Shown here piece after piece: positions 1-7,463 of a stretch of 29,529 bases of DNA. Position 1 is the stretch's first letter, and each line of letters begins with the position of its first letter. Below the pieces are notes generated by a model. It was not told the origin of the DNA. It ran no database searches and saw only the letters and a program-made list of their open reading frames with translations. The translations under genes were made by a program, and so were the position numbers. Source of the DNA: Bacteroidales bacterium (GTDB taxonomy: Bacteria > Bacteroidota > Bacteroidia > Bacteroidales > F082); contig JAFWRA010000220.1 of the NCBI GenBank assembly GCA_017508895.1, positions 1 to 29,529 of the forward strand, given 5' to 3'.

Positions 1-407
1 AGCAGGCGTCGGTCGTCTCCACGGAGCTGGTCGGCATAGCCGGGCACGTCGGGGCGCGGCCCGACGAGGCTCATTTGCCCAACCAAAACGTTGATTAATT
101 CGGTGAGGCAGTCCACCTTGCTGTGGCGCAGCCAGTGGCCGATGTGGGTGATGCGGGGGTCGTTGGCAGTCGTCACCGTGTCGCCTTCCGATTGGTGAAC
201 CATTGTGCGGAACTTGCAGATCCTGAATGGTTTTCCGTCTTTCCCGATGCGCCATTGCATGAAAAAGACAGGCCCTTTCGAGTCGGTTTTGATGAGGATG
301 GCGATGATGAGCAGTGGAACGAAAAGCACGACAAGCCCAATGAGTGCCACGATGCGGTCGAAGCACCACTTGATGAAGAATCCTATTTTGTGTTCATTTT
401 TCGCCAC
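1..407 (-). CDS. Bacterial sugar transferase (polyprenyl-phosphate phosphoglycosyl transferase), partial
   Basis: The C-terminal part lies beyond the window edge; 135 residues are visible. They show one hydrophobic segment (about residues 18-39), then FRICKFRTM (about 61-69) and MSLVGPRPDVPGYAD (about 112-125), the signature of the monotopic phosphoglycosyl transferase family (WcaJ/PglC catalytic domain). Such enzymes move a sugar-1-phosphate from a nucleotide sugar to undecaprenyl phosphate at the inner membrane and start glycan assembly. The start is a GTG inside the end of the preceding acyltransferase gene, with GGAGG placed 9 nt upstream; no in-frame ATG is available. This is the short form, without the N-terminal multi-pass domain of WcaJ. 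Oddity: where the family has the catalytic Asp-Glu pair (DELxxLxNVL), this protein reads DCLTELINVL, so the Glu is Cys. Identification is firm; sugar specificity is unknown. Confidence 0.88.
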   Translation of the reverse strand, partial: MAKNEHKIGFFIKWCFDRIVALIGLVVLFVPLLIIAILIKTDSKGPVFFMQWRIGKDGKPFRICKFRTMVHQSEGDTVTTANDPRITHIGHWLRHSKVDCLTELINVLVGQMSLVGPRPDVPGYADQLRGDDRRL

Positions 408-1206
408 GCTGCATGGCCTCCATGTTGAGAATTGCCTTAATGCGCGGCAAAGATATGGATTTTCTGAACGGGTACAATGTCTTGACGGCAAACTTCAACC
501 ATTTGCGATATTGTATTGCGATTTTGCAATATGATTGGCGAAAACCGAACTTTTCGACAAGGAAGCCTTGTATGTTGGAATGCTCGGTGATGCTGCGCGA
601 GCCATCGGTGACGTAGCGGAAACCTTTTTCTTGCAAATAGTGTTGGTTCATGCTGTAAAACAAGCCGTAATAAGGGAACGTGCCGTTGTGTTTATATTCG
701 GGTCTTATCCCAATGATGCCGTATTCTGCGGCTTCTTCCCACAAACGGTTGGCGCAAAAGCCGATAAACGCTCCGTCTTTTTTGTCGAAAACACCCCAAT
801 ATTCGTAGTCCCAGCTTTGGCAATGGCGGAGATAGTCGTCGAACACCTTGGCATTCATCGGTCGGTCCACTTTGGCATAGTCGTCGAAAGTGGCTTTCAG
901 GATGGGATAGCCCAAGGTTTGCACGATGGAGAAATCGACGAGCCTGAAATCAAGGCTTTCCAACGACTTCTTGACGCGGTTTCTTGTATTTGACGACAAT
1001 TCTTGCATTCCCCCGAACCGATCCTTGATGAGGTTCCAAAACGACGTTTCTTCCTTGCAGTCGAAATCGTAGGTGTTCCTGACCATCAAGCCACCCAATG
1101 CGAGGAGATTTTGGCAATCTTCCCCGTCGAGTTTTTGTTCTTCATGGGGAGGGCCTGCAAAACGCCAGGCGTGCCTGTAGAGATAGTAGTTCCACTCGTT
1201 TTTCAT
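394..1206 (-). CDS. GNAT/FemAB-like acyltransferase of a glycan locus
   Basis: A 270-residue soluble protein. The ATG at 1206 overlaps the preceding glycosyltransferase stop as TGATG, so translational coupling decides the start; an open frame continues upstream but lies over the glycosyltransferase gene. The central and C-terminal part (about residues 125-235: YWGVFDKKDGAFIGF, then GIIGIRPEYK, then GFRYVTDGSRS) resembles the GNAT fold as it occurs in FemAB-like and polysaccharide-linked acyltransferases. No catalytic motif is clear enough to name a substrate. Its place between a GT2 enzyme and a sugar transferase suggests acylation of a sugar or lipid-linked intermediate, but this is inference. 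The 3' end overlaps the sugar transferase start by 14 nt. Confidence 0.6.
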   Translation of the reverse strand: MKNEWNYYLYRHAWRFAGPPHEEQKLDGEDCQNLLALGGLMVRNTYDFDCKEETSFWNLIKDRFGGMQELSSNTRNRVKKSLESLDFRLVDFSIVQTLGYPILKATFDDYAKVDRPMNAKVFDDYLRHCQSWDYEYWGVFDKKDGAFIGFCANRLWEEAAEYGIIGIRPEYKHNGTFPYYGLFYSMNQHYLQEKGFRYVTDGSRSITEHSNIQGFLVEKFGFRQSYCKIAIQYRKWLKFAVKTLYPFRKSISLPRIKAILNMEAMQRGEK

Positions 1207-1964
1207 CACAGGCGTTTTATGATAGCGTTGAAGGCGTAGCATACAAAGCAGGCGGAGGCTTTGAAAAACGGCAGTTTCTCTTGTTGGCGATAAACGCGCC
1301 AAACGTCTTTGGCGGCTTTCCACTTGTTGGCCGAAGCGGAATTGTTCCTCACCCTGTATTTCATCAGGACTTCCTTGATGGGATGGGCCGAATGACCGTC
1401 TTTCAGTATCTTGCACCAGAGGGCCATGTCGTCGCTGGTGGCGTTGTCGGGCATGTGCAACGAGCCGGTCTTTTCGGTGTCGAGCATGATGGTTCCACTT
1501 CCTATGATGGTGTTTCTCAGGTATTTGTTGTAGTTTATCACACCGGCGGTTTTGATGGTCTTTCCTTTGGGTGTGCCGTCGTCTTTCATCAGTTCATATT
1601 CGGAATAGGAAAACGCACAGCCTGTTTCGAGCATGAAGTTGACTTGTTTTTCGAGTTTCTCGGGCATCCAAAGGTCATCGTTGTCCAAGAAAGCGACAAA
1701 GCGGCCTTTTGCTCGGGCTATGGATTGGTTGCGGGTGCCTGCGATGCATGAGTGTCGTTCGGCTACCACAAAATCGATTCTTTGGTCTTGTTGGCAATAG
1801 GATTTCACAATGTCGGTGGTGCGGTCGGTGGAGCAGTCGTCCGTAATCACAAGCTCCCAGTTGGCATAGGTCTGGTGCAACACCGATTCAATGCTTTCGG
1901 CAATGTACTTTTCGGCATTGTAGCTGGGCATGATGACCGATACCAACGGTTGCGCTTCCATCAT
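1206..1964 (-). CDS. Glycosyltransferase family 2
   Basis: A 252-residue GT-A fold glycosyltransferase. The N-terminus (VSVIMPSYNAEKYIAESIES, about 8-27) is the classic GT2 nucleotide-sugar binding start; VITDDCSTDRT follows, and FLDNDDLW (about 92-99) carries the DXD-type metal site. The C-terminal half is short and has no clear transmembrane helix beyond a weak hydrophobic stretch near FKASACFVCYAF. It overlaps manC by an ATGA junction, with a second ATG directly after the first; either could be used. GT2 enzymes of this size usually add one sugar to a growing polyprenyl-linked oligosaccharide on the cytoplasmic face. Donor and acceptor cannot be read from the sequence. Confidence 0.9.
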   Translation of the reverse strand: MMEAQPLVSVIMPSYNAEKYIAESIESVLHQTYANWELVITDDCSTDRTTDIVKSYCQQDQRIDFVVAERHSCIAGTRNQSIARAKGRFVAFLDNDDLWMPEKLEKQVNFMLETGCAFSYSEYELMKDDGTPKGKTIKTAGVINYNKYLRNTIIGSGTIMLDTEKTGSLHMPDNATSDDMALWCKILKDGHSAHPIKEVLMKYRVRNNSASANKWKAAKDVWRVYRQQEKLPFFKASACFVCYAFNAIIKRL

Positions 1965-3013
1965 TTCAATCCCTCAATCCAAACCTTGATTTGCTGCTCG
2001 TCGTGGAGTTTGCACACTAATAATGAATGGTCGCGATAGGCCACAAGATAGTCTTCCAAGCCTTCCACAACGGCTTCGGTGCCTTCCTCGATGTTGATGA
2101 TGGTGTTCCGATTGTTGACGGAGACCACCTTGCCGCGTAAGGCGTTGCCCGCGTCGTCTTTCTTGGCGTGGGTGAACAGCGAACCCCAAGTGCCGATGTC
2201 GCTCCAGCCGAAGTCGGCGGGGATGGTGAAGGTGTTGGGCGACTTCTCCATCACGCCATAGTCGATGCTGATGTTGGGACTTTCTATGAAATGCGCGTCG
2301 ATGAAGCCTTGCTCCTCTGGCGTGCCAAACTGGTTTTTGCCTTTCTCGAACACTTCGACCATCTCGGGCAGATAGGTCTTGAAGGCCTGCATGATGCCGT
2401 CCAAGGTCCAGAGGAAGATGCCGCTGTTCCAGAGGTAGTTGCCCTCGCTGACGAACTTCACTGCGGTTTCGTAGTCGGGCTTTTCCTTGAAACGATTTAC
2501 TTTTACGACCTCGGGCAGCGAGGCTTGTTTAGGCACTTCGATGTAGCCATACCCCGTTTCCGGTCGGCTCGGCTTGATGCCGATGGTCATCAAGGCTTGT
2601 GGGTTGTTGTCCAAAAAGTCAAATCCTAATCGTATGATTCTCTGGAATTCAACTTCATTGGTCACCAAATGGTCGGCTGGGGTGACGACGATGTTCGCGT
2701 CTTGGCAGCGACTTTGGATGTGGTAGGCAGCGTAGGCGATGCAAGGTGCCGTGTTGCGTCGTGCTGGCTCGCAGAGCACTTGGTCGGGCTTGAGCATGGG
2801 CAGGTGCTCCAAAACCAGTTGTTTGTAGGCCTTGTTGGTCACCACGAGGAAGTTCTCGTCGGGGATGACGGGGCTGAAGCGTTCGTAGGTGCTGCGGATG
2901 AAGCTCTTTCCGGTACCCAATATGTCGAGGAATTGCTTGGGGTAATTATCTTTGCTGAGGGGCCAAAAGCGGCTTCCGATGCCTCCGGCCATGATGATGC
3001 AGTAGTTGTTCAT
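1961..3013 (-). CDS. manC: Mannose-1-phosphate guanylyltransferase (GDP-mannose pyrophosphorylase)
   Basis: A 350-residue nucleotidyltransferase making GDP-mannose from GTP and mannose-1-phosphate. The N-terminal signature MAGGIGSRFWPLSKDNYPKQ (about 8-27) is the nucleotide-binding and catalytic loop; TPADHLV (about 110) is the metal/nucleotide site; RFKEKP (about 173) is the sugar-phosphate lysine motif; GYLWNSGIF-type and DFGWSDIGTW motifs follow. Length fits the short single-domain form without the C-terminal phosphomannose isomerase domain of AlgA. It supplies GDP-mannose (and GDP-fucose or GDP-rhamnose precursors) to the glycan locus. The stop overlaps the downstream GT2 start, and the lipoprotein gene ends 30 nt upstream, which suggests one operon. 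Confidence 0.95.
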   Translation of the reverse strand: MNNYCIIMAGGIGSRFWPLSKDNYPKQFLDILGTGKSFIRSTYERFSPVIPDENFLVVTNKAYKQLVLEHLPMLKPDQVLCEPARRNTAPCIAYAAYHIQSRCQDANIVVTPADHLVTNEVEFQRIIRLGFDFLDNNPQALMTIGIKPSRPETGYGYIEVPKQASLPEVVKVNRFKEKPDYETAVKFVSEGNYLWNSGIFLWTLDGIMQAFKTYLPEMVEVFEKGKNQFGTPEEQGFIDAHFIESPNISIDYGVMEKSPNTFTIPADFGWSDIGTWGSLFTHAKKDDAGNALRGKVVSVNNRNTIINIEEGTEAVVEGLEDYLVAYRDHSLLVCKLHDEQQIKVWIEGLK

Positions 3014-3043
3014 GGGCTTTTGAACTGTTTGATGTTGAACGGT

Positions 3044-3778
3044 TTAATTGTTGAGGAGCGATTTGCCTTTTTCGCTCAGATAGGGTTGGAGGTCTTCTTT
3101 CGAGATCTTGCACAGGGGCATTCCTGCGACATAAGGCGCGATTTCGTAAGGTTCGTAGCAAAACACCACGCTGTCGGCCTCAATCCACGGCTCGTTGGTG
3201 GGCAGTTGGAGGAAGTCTTCGGGCGCCAGTTCTATCATGTCTTCTTCCATGTCGAAAAACTCGAAATGCTGCTTGCGGATGTTCTCGGTAATCATCGGGG
3301 CGAGTTGTTCGGGGTCGTCGAACATGTCGTATCCAACGATGCTTCCGTCGATTTTGCTGAACGAGGTGCCATAATACCAAGGCATGGGATGGGCACCGCC
3401 GGTGTAGAGGGATCCTTCGGTGATGTAGGTCACGTAGCGGTCGGTTTGTTCGGCCAAAGTGTGGTTGTTTTCGTAGACCGACTTGGGTTCGCTGCCTTCT
3501 TCGTCGAAGAAACGGTCCATGTCGGTTTGGAGGAAATCCTCGTAGTCTTTCACCTCGGGCGCAAACATCCAGTGCATGATGCTTTGCTTTAGCGTCGCAT
3601 TTTGGGTCTCCGGAAGGTCGACGTTGATGGTATAGTAGGAATAGCCTTCCTCGTACTCGTTTTCCAAATAAACGCTGTCGCTGAGTGTATAGAGTTGGGT
3701 CTCAACTTCGTTCTTGCTGTTGTTGCAGCTGGCCGCAACCAGCAGGAGCAGCAAGATGGGGATAAATGGCTTTTTCAT
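3044..3778 (-). CDS. DUF3298/RsiV-like lipoprotein
   Basis: A 244-residue protein with a lipoprotein signal peptide: MKKP, a leucine-rich core, then the lipobox VAASC (Cys 18), so it should be lipid-anchored in the cell envelope. The mature part resembles the DUF3298 fold, best seen in EGSLYTGGAHPMPWYYGTSFS near residues 120-140 (the Y-x-GGAHP element is typical) and the C-terminal EPYEIAPYVAGM segment. Proteins of this group include RsiV-type extracytoplasmic lysozyme-binding anti-sigma factors, but no anti-sigma domain is present here, so the role is unknown. It lies 30 nt upstream of manC in the same direction and may be the first gene of that operon, or unrelated. Confidence 0.8.
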   Translation of the reverse strand: MKKPFIPILLLLLVAASCNNSKNEVETQLYTLSDSVYLENEYEEGYSYYTINVDLPETQNATLKQSIMHWMFAPEVKDYEDFLQTDMDRFFDEEGSEPKSVYENNHTLAEQTDRYVTYITEGSLYTGGAHPMPWYYGTSFSKIDGSIVGYDMFDDPEQLAPMITENIRKQHFEFFDMEEDMIELAPEDFLQLPTNEPWIEADSVVFCYEPYEIAPYVAGMPLCKISKEDLQPYLSEKGKSLLNN

Positions 3779-3787
3779 GGTATTTCT

Positions 3788-3842
3788 GATTTAAGATTCA
3801 AGATTCAAAATTCAAAGATTTAAGATTCAAAATTCAAAGATT
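3788..3842 (-). repeat. Heptad A/T-rich tandem repeat in the lipoprotein leader
   Basis: Read on the minus strand this is a chain of roughly 7-nt units of the type TTGAATC/TTAAATC with occasional 8-nt steps, ending 9 nt before the ATG of the lipoprotein gene. A similar array in the same orientation relative to its gene lies directly before argF (29147-29187). Confidence 0.75.
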
Positions 3843-3895
3843 GGGTTCGTAGTGGAGGTTCCCTTCGGAAATGGAGAACTATTTGTTTTATTAAC

Positions 3896-3983
3896 TGCGG
3901 CGGAAAGAACTTGTTACCTAATTGTAGCATTATCAACCGCCGCATGATAAATAATGCTTAACTCCATTCCCCGAAAGGGGAAT
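3896..3983. other. Overlapping inverted repeats between convergently unsupported ends
   Basis: Three stems are visible. TGCGGCGG (3896-3903) pairs with CCGCCGCA (3937-3944). AGCATTAT (3926-3933) pairs with ATAATGCT (3951-3958), and its loop holds the second arm of the first stem, so the two stems exclude each other. ATTCCCC-GAAA-GGGGAAT (3966-3983) is a perfect hairpin with a GNRA-type loop, 11 nt after the end of the HYC gene. None has a following T run on either strand, so a classical terminator is not clear. Function unknown. Confidence 0.5.
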
Positions 3984-3994
3984 CTCTTATTATC

Positions 3995-4465
3995 TCAGAA
4001 AACCAAAGGATTAAGCTTCAGCGAAGAAAAGTACACAATCCGTTCTCGCCCAGAAAGAAACTTGAGTGTCTTTTTCAGAGAAAAATTGTTGAAAGCCCCA
4101 CTCACTTGGTTGCACAAGTCCGTCAAGTCAAGAAAGGGCAAGATAAAGGATTGTAGGCTGATAATCAGGTGTTTGTCAGGTGAAAAAACAAAATTGTCGG
4201 TGAATTGAATCTTGCTGTCGAAGTCGTCGCAGCAGCATTTGGCATTGAATTGGAGTCCATCCAATTGCCAAAGGTGTGCTTCGGTTTCTTCGTGCTCATG
4301 TTCATGGTCGAGGCAATGCAGACAATGGTCTACCACTGCACCAAAGCTGCCCGACAGCTGGTGGTCTTCAGTGCAGTAATGGAACTTCACGTCCCATCCG
4401 ACCGAGACGAACAGCACCGCAAGGGCCATCAAAAAGGAGCCGATTTGCAACAACCACTTTTTCAT
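3995..4465 (-). CDS. HYC-motif small secreted protein, putative metal-binding
   Basis: A 156-residue protein with an N-terminal hydrophobic segment (about 5-24, signal peptide or anchor). It then shows HYC (residues 29-31), CLHCLDHEHEHEE (about 48-60) and KCCCDD (about 76-81). The HYC...CC arrangement is that of a Bacteroidota family often called HYC_CC_PP, small exported proteins often found near metal- or TonB-linked genes; the C-terminal PP part is not seen here. The His/Glu/Cys cluster suggests metal binding, which is inference. The region after residue 90 is unlike the family as I know it. The ATG is only 4 nt after a -7 box. It lies downstream of the broken RhuM gene on the same strand but has its own promoter. 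Confidence 0.6.
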   Translation of the reverse strand: MKKWLLQIGSFLMALAVLFVSVGWDVKFHYCTEDHQLSGSFGAVVDHCLHCLDHEHEHEETEAHLWQLDGLQFNAKCCCDDFDSKIQFTDNFVFSPDKHLIISLQSFILPFLDLTDLCNQVSGAFNNFSLKKTLKFLSGRERIVYFSSLKLNPLVF

Positions 4466-4469
4466 GGCG

Positions 4470-4477
4470 CAAAAATA
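4470..4477 (-). promoter_or_regulatory. -7 box (TATTTTTG) 4 nt before the HYC gene
   Basis: TATTTTTG matches the Bacteroidota TAnnTTTG box; the spacer CGCC and then the ATG follow at once. No good TTTG -33 box is seen at 19-22 nt. Confidence 0.6.
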
Positions 4478-4514
4478 CGAAATTATTCAAGACTTAGGCT
4501 CATGATTTAACACA

Positions 4515-5435
4515 TTATCTTACTTGATCAAGTATCGTTTCAGGCGAGGTTCCCATCAAGGTAATGGCTGAAAGTTTTCGTCCCATGTCTTTGAGTGAGT
4601 GGCCACAATGATACAAGGAATCGTCAATGATCAACCAGCGGTCGTGAGACGGTTTTGACCACAAATGTGTTTCAATTGCCTTGATGCATGCTGAAGCATT
4701 ATGTGCATCTCTTAATGCAGTTAAGTCTTTGCCTGAATAGATGTCGGCAACGACCCCTTGATTGCGCACATCAAGCATTTCGAATGTAGCCGCGTCAATG
4801 TAAGCGTCAATGACGACAACCCTTTTCCGAGCGCTTTTTATGAGTTTTTCAAGCAATACTCGGGCCTCAAAAAACTCTCCATCAAAAAACACTTGCTCCA
4901 CTGGCGGCAAATTGGTTCGAACGAAGAAGTCTATCTTTTCTTGATGCTTTTGCAATTCGTTTTCAATCAAAATCATTCTGTTGTCTTGAAGTTCAAACCG
5001 GGAATCTATCTGCCTTTGGAAGGCCAAAAGTTGTTGATTGACCACATGACCTTCCAAAAGATACTTCTTCAAAATCGAATTTGCCCACTATCGAAAACGG
5101 GTGGCATAGATGCTATTCACCCTGTAACCCACAGAAAGAATCATATCCAAATTATAGACTTTTGTAGTGTACGACTGTTTCCCGTCGTTACCCATATATT
5201 CCAAAATGGAATATGTGCCACTTTCTTCTAACTCACCTGATTTATAGATATTTGCAATATGTTTTGAGATGGCAGGTTGCTTGACGCCAAACAAATCGGC
5301 AATCTGTTGTTGCGTAAGCCAAACCGTTTCTTTGTCCAACCTAACTTCGAGTCTGATGTCGTCATTTGGCTGGTAAAGCACAATTTCCCCTTTGTTTGAC
5401 GAAGTTAGCAGAAAAGGGCTTTCGTTTTGATTCAT
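4515..5435 (-). pseudogene. RhuM-family gene interrupted by one in-frame amber codon
   Basis: Reading from the ATG at 5435, the frame encodes a RhuM-type protein: an N-terminal part with a helix-turn-helix-like segment (LTQQQIADLFGVKQPAISKH) and VGYRVNSIYATRFR. A TAG at 5090-5088 follows, and the same frame continues with WANSILKKYLLEGHVVNQQ and a C-terminal domain ending 4515, which holds the PLD-like HDRWLIIDDSLYHCGHSLKDMG stretch typical of these proteins. The usual residue at the stop is Gln in the family's ATQFRxWAN block, so CAG to TAG is the simplest explanation. Apart from this the frame is open for about 306 codons. Two pieces, nonsense readthrough or a recent loss are possible. RhuM proteins are accessory; their function is poorly known. 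Confidence 0.85.
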
Positions 5436-5455
5436 AACTTTGAGCAATTACTCCA

Positions 5456-5482
5456 CAAAAGTACAAATATTTCGTATCTTCG
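5456..5482. promoter_or_regulatory. Divergent -7 boxes between the rhuM-like gene and the nitroreductase
   Basis: TACTTTTG on the minus strand (5463-5456) faces the RhuM-type gene. TATCTTCG on the plus strand (5475-5482), close to TAnnTTTG, faces the nitroreductase with a leader of about 40 nt. The two boxes are 11 nt apart, so the two promoters share their upstream DNA. Confidence 0.55.
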
Positions 5483-5526
5483 CGGCAAATTGTGAAAACA
5501 AAAATAACAATCTTGAGATTACAATT

Positions 5527-6168
5527 ATGGCTGACGGATACTTAGAAAAACGTTATGAAGAGGTCTTTGGCAAGGGTGCCAAGAAGACCGTGGTAAAGCA
5601 CACTTCATTAGAATCTTTAATGGAGAAAAACCGCAGTTATCGCGGCTATGACCAAAGCTTTGTGGTAAAGCGCGACATGCTGGAACGCATCGTGGCGGTG
5701 AACACCAAAATCGCCTCGGCGAAAAACCAACAGGTGCTGCGTTTCAAGCTGGTGACCAAGGAAACGGGGGCCGACATCATCACGCAAAACATGAAACTAG
5801 GTGGCTTGCTGCCCGAGCTACACCTCCCCTACCCTGGCACTGAGCCTGAGGCATTCATCATCATTTGCAGCACGATTCCTGAAAACAAGTTCGTTGACAT
5901 CGACTTGGGCATTGCCGCACAGAGCATGCTGTTGAAAGCCACTGAGATGGGACTGAATGGTATTATGATTGGTGCTTTCAACAAGGCGAAGGTTACTGAA
6001 GCTTTCAATTTACCATACGATCCAATTTTAATTTTGGCCATAGGCAAAGGCAAGGAAACCATCAAATTGCAGCCTGTGGATGCAAGCGATAAATTAGCGT
6101 ATTACCGTGACGAAAACGACGTACAGTTTGTGCCGAAGATTCGCTGGGAACAGTTGATTTTGGAATGA
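5527..6168 (+). CDS. Nitroreductase-family protein
   Basis: A 213-residue FMN-dependent nitroreductase-like protein. The start MADGYLEKRYEEVFGKG was chosen because the 29 codons upstream overlap the promoter region. NRSYRGYD (about 36-43) matches the RRSIRxF-like FMN phosphate-binding start. VDIDLGIAAQSMLLKATEMGLNGIMIGAF (about 122-150) is the conserved central helix and the loop that contacts FMN, and LPYDPILILAIGKGKE (about 160-175) is the late beta-strand and glycine element. Such enzymes reduce nitro groups, quinones or flavins with NAD(P)H; the natural substrate is not visible. It is a single-gene unit; the next gene's operator array begins at its stop codon. Confidence 0.88.
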   Translation: MADGYLEKRYEEVFGKGAKKTVVKHTSLESLMEKNRSYRGYDQSFVVKRDMLERIVAVNTKIASAKNQQVLRFKLVTKETGADIITQNMKLGGLLPELHLPYPGTEPEAFIIICSTIPENKFVDIDLGIAAQSMLLKATEMGLNGIMIGAFNKAKVTEAFNLPYDPILILAIGKGKETIKLQPVDASDKLAYYRDENDVQFVPKIRWEQLILE

Positions 6169-6264
6169 TTTTGCACTCTTATAGTGCATCTTTCTTGACA
6201 TTTTGCACTCTCATAGTGCATTTTTTTGAAAAATTTGCACTTATATAGTGCATTTTTACTATTT
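6169..6264 (+). repeat. Three 32-bp direct repeats, each with the palindrome TGCACT-N5-AGTGCA
   Basis: Palindromes lie at 6172-6188, 6204-6220 and 6236-6252. Each has 6-bp arms TGCACT and AGTGCA around a 5-nt spacer, and each is followed by a T-rich tail. The period is exactly 32 bp twice, close to three turns of B-DNA, so all three face the same side. The third overlaps the predicted -33 box of the ATPase gene. This looks like a multi-site operator. It begins 1 nt after the nitroreductase stop codon, so it could also affect the end of that transcript. Confidence 0.85.
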
Positions 6265-6267
6265 TTG
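6234..6267 (+). promoter_or_regulatory. Promoter of the first AAA ATPase gene
   Basis: TTTG (6234-6237), 22 nt, then TATTTTTG (6260-6267) fit the Bacteroidota -33/-7 pattern, with spacing slightly wide. The -33 box shares bases with the third palindrome of the operator array. The ATG follows 22 nt after the -7 box. Confidence 0.7.
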
Positions 6268-6289
6268 CATCGTCGAAACACTGAAAACG

Positions 6290-7459
6290 ATGGAAAAGTT
6301 GTATGAATTCATGGAGAACCAACTTGACTTAACCACAAGTCAATTTGTTCGCTACAAGTACGAAGCCATTCATTGGGACAATAGAATGTTAGGCCTGGTC
6401 GGGCCGCGAGGCGTGGGCAAGACGACGCTTTTCCTACAACACATCAAACAGCACCATTCGTTGCGCGACACGCTCTATGTCACCGCTGACCACCTTTATT
6501 TTTCATCACATAGTCTTTTTGAAACGGCGGAAACCTTCAACAAAAACGGTGGGAAGTTTTTCTTTATCGATGAAGTTCACAAATATGACAATTGGTCGCA
6601 GGAGCTGAAATTGATGTACGATGCTTTCCCCGACCTTCATATCTATTTCACGGGTTCGTCCATCCTCGACATTGAGAAGGGTGAAGCTGATTTGAGCCGT
6701 CGTGCCCCGAAATACTTGATGCAAGGGCTATCATTTAGGGAGTTTTTGGCCATACGCCACCAAATTAATTGTCCCGTTTTCAGTTTGGAGCAAATCCTGA
6801 ATCACGAAGCTCGGATTCCGAATGTGAAGCATCCATTGATGTATTTTAAGGAATACTTGAAAGAAGGCTATTATCCTTTCGGCCAGGACCTTGACTTCGA
6901 GACAGAACTCAATCAAGTCATCACCCGCACCATTGAAGTGGACATTCCGCAATTTGCCAACATGAACATCGGAACGATAAAGAAACTGAAAAAAATGATG
7001 GTAATTTTAGCTGCCTTGGTTCCCTACAAGCCGAATATGGCCAGCCTTGCAGGACAGATTCAGGCCAGTCGCAACAACATTGAGGATTATTTGGTCTATA
7101 TGGAAAAGGCTGGACTTATCGCACAACTGAGAGACGGTACTGGCGGTTTAGGCGAACTTGGCAAAGTGGAAAAAATCTATCTCGACAACACTAACCTAAT
7201 GAACAGTTTAGGCGATGGCGAGGAAGATGCCGGTACGATTCGAGAAACATTCTTCTACAATCAAATGCGTGTCAACCAAAAAGTTACTTCTTCTTCCCTA
7301 TCAGATTTCGACATTAAAGGCATGACCTTCGAGGTGGGTGGAAAAAGCAAAGGTAAAAGACAAATTGCAGAGGCCAAGAAAGGCTATGTGGTGAAGGATG
7401 ATATTGAATACGGCTACGGCAATGTGGTACCGCTTTGGGCTTTTGGGCTGAATTATTAA
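6290..7459 (+). CDS. Solitary AAA_14/DUF4143-type ATPase (copy 1)
   Basis: A 389-residue protein. Walker A is GPRGVGKT (about 38-45), Walker B is KFFFIDE (about 89-95), and TGSSILD (about 121-127) is the sensor-1-like element. The middle holds a winged-helix-like segment (IQASRNNIEDYLVYMEKAGLI). The C-terminal part (FEVGGKSKGKRQIAEAKKGYVV...GNVVPLWAFG) resembles the DUF4143 domain, which has a restriction-endonuclease-like shape; no intact catalytic set is certain. The family is widespread in Bacteroidota and archaea, often in several copies, and its job is unknown. The start at 6290 was chosen over an upstream ATG at 6248 because the latter lies inside the third operator palindrome and the promoter. 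The gene is alone, under its own array, and closed by the hairpin at 7464-7541. Confidence 0.88.
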   Translation: MEKLYEFMENQLDLTTSQFVRYKYEAIHWDNRMLGLVGPRGVGKTTLFLQHIKQHHSLRDTLYVTADHLYFSSHSLFETAETFNKNGGKFFFIDEVHKYDNWSQELKLMYDAFPDLHIYFTGSSILDIEKGEADLSRRAPKYLMQGLSFREFLAIRHQINCPVFSLEQILNHEARIPNVKHPLMYFKEYLKEGYYPFGQDLDFETELNQVITRTIEVDIPQFANMNIGTIKKLKKMMVILAALVPYKPNMASLAGQIQASRNNIEDYLVYMEKAGLIAQLRDGTGGLGELGKVEKIYLDNTNLMNSLGDGEEDAGTIRETFFYNQMRVNQKVTSSSLSDFDIKGMTFEVGGKSKGKRQIAEAKKGYVVKDDIEYGYGNVVPLWAFGLNY

Positions 7460-7463
7460 TAGG

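Noticed and set aside
1207..1416. N-terminal extension of the acyltransferase by 70 residues
   Set aside because: It lies over the GT2 coding region in another frame, and the TGATG junction at 1206 gives a coupled start.
4515..5072. A separate 185-residue gene downstream of the amber codon
   Set aside because: It is the same reading frame as the upstream part, and the joined translation matches the RhuM family order. The first ATG is internal to the family's conserved block.
6169..6264. Possible CRISPR array (32-bp repeats)
   Set aside because: The units are contiguous with no unique spacers, only three of them exist, and no cas gene is present. The same holds for the 33-bp units at 21756-21860.
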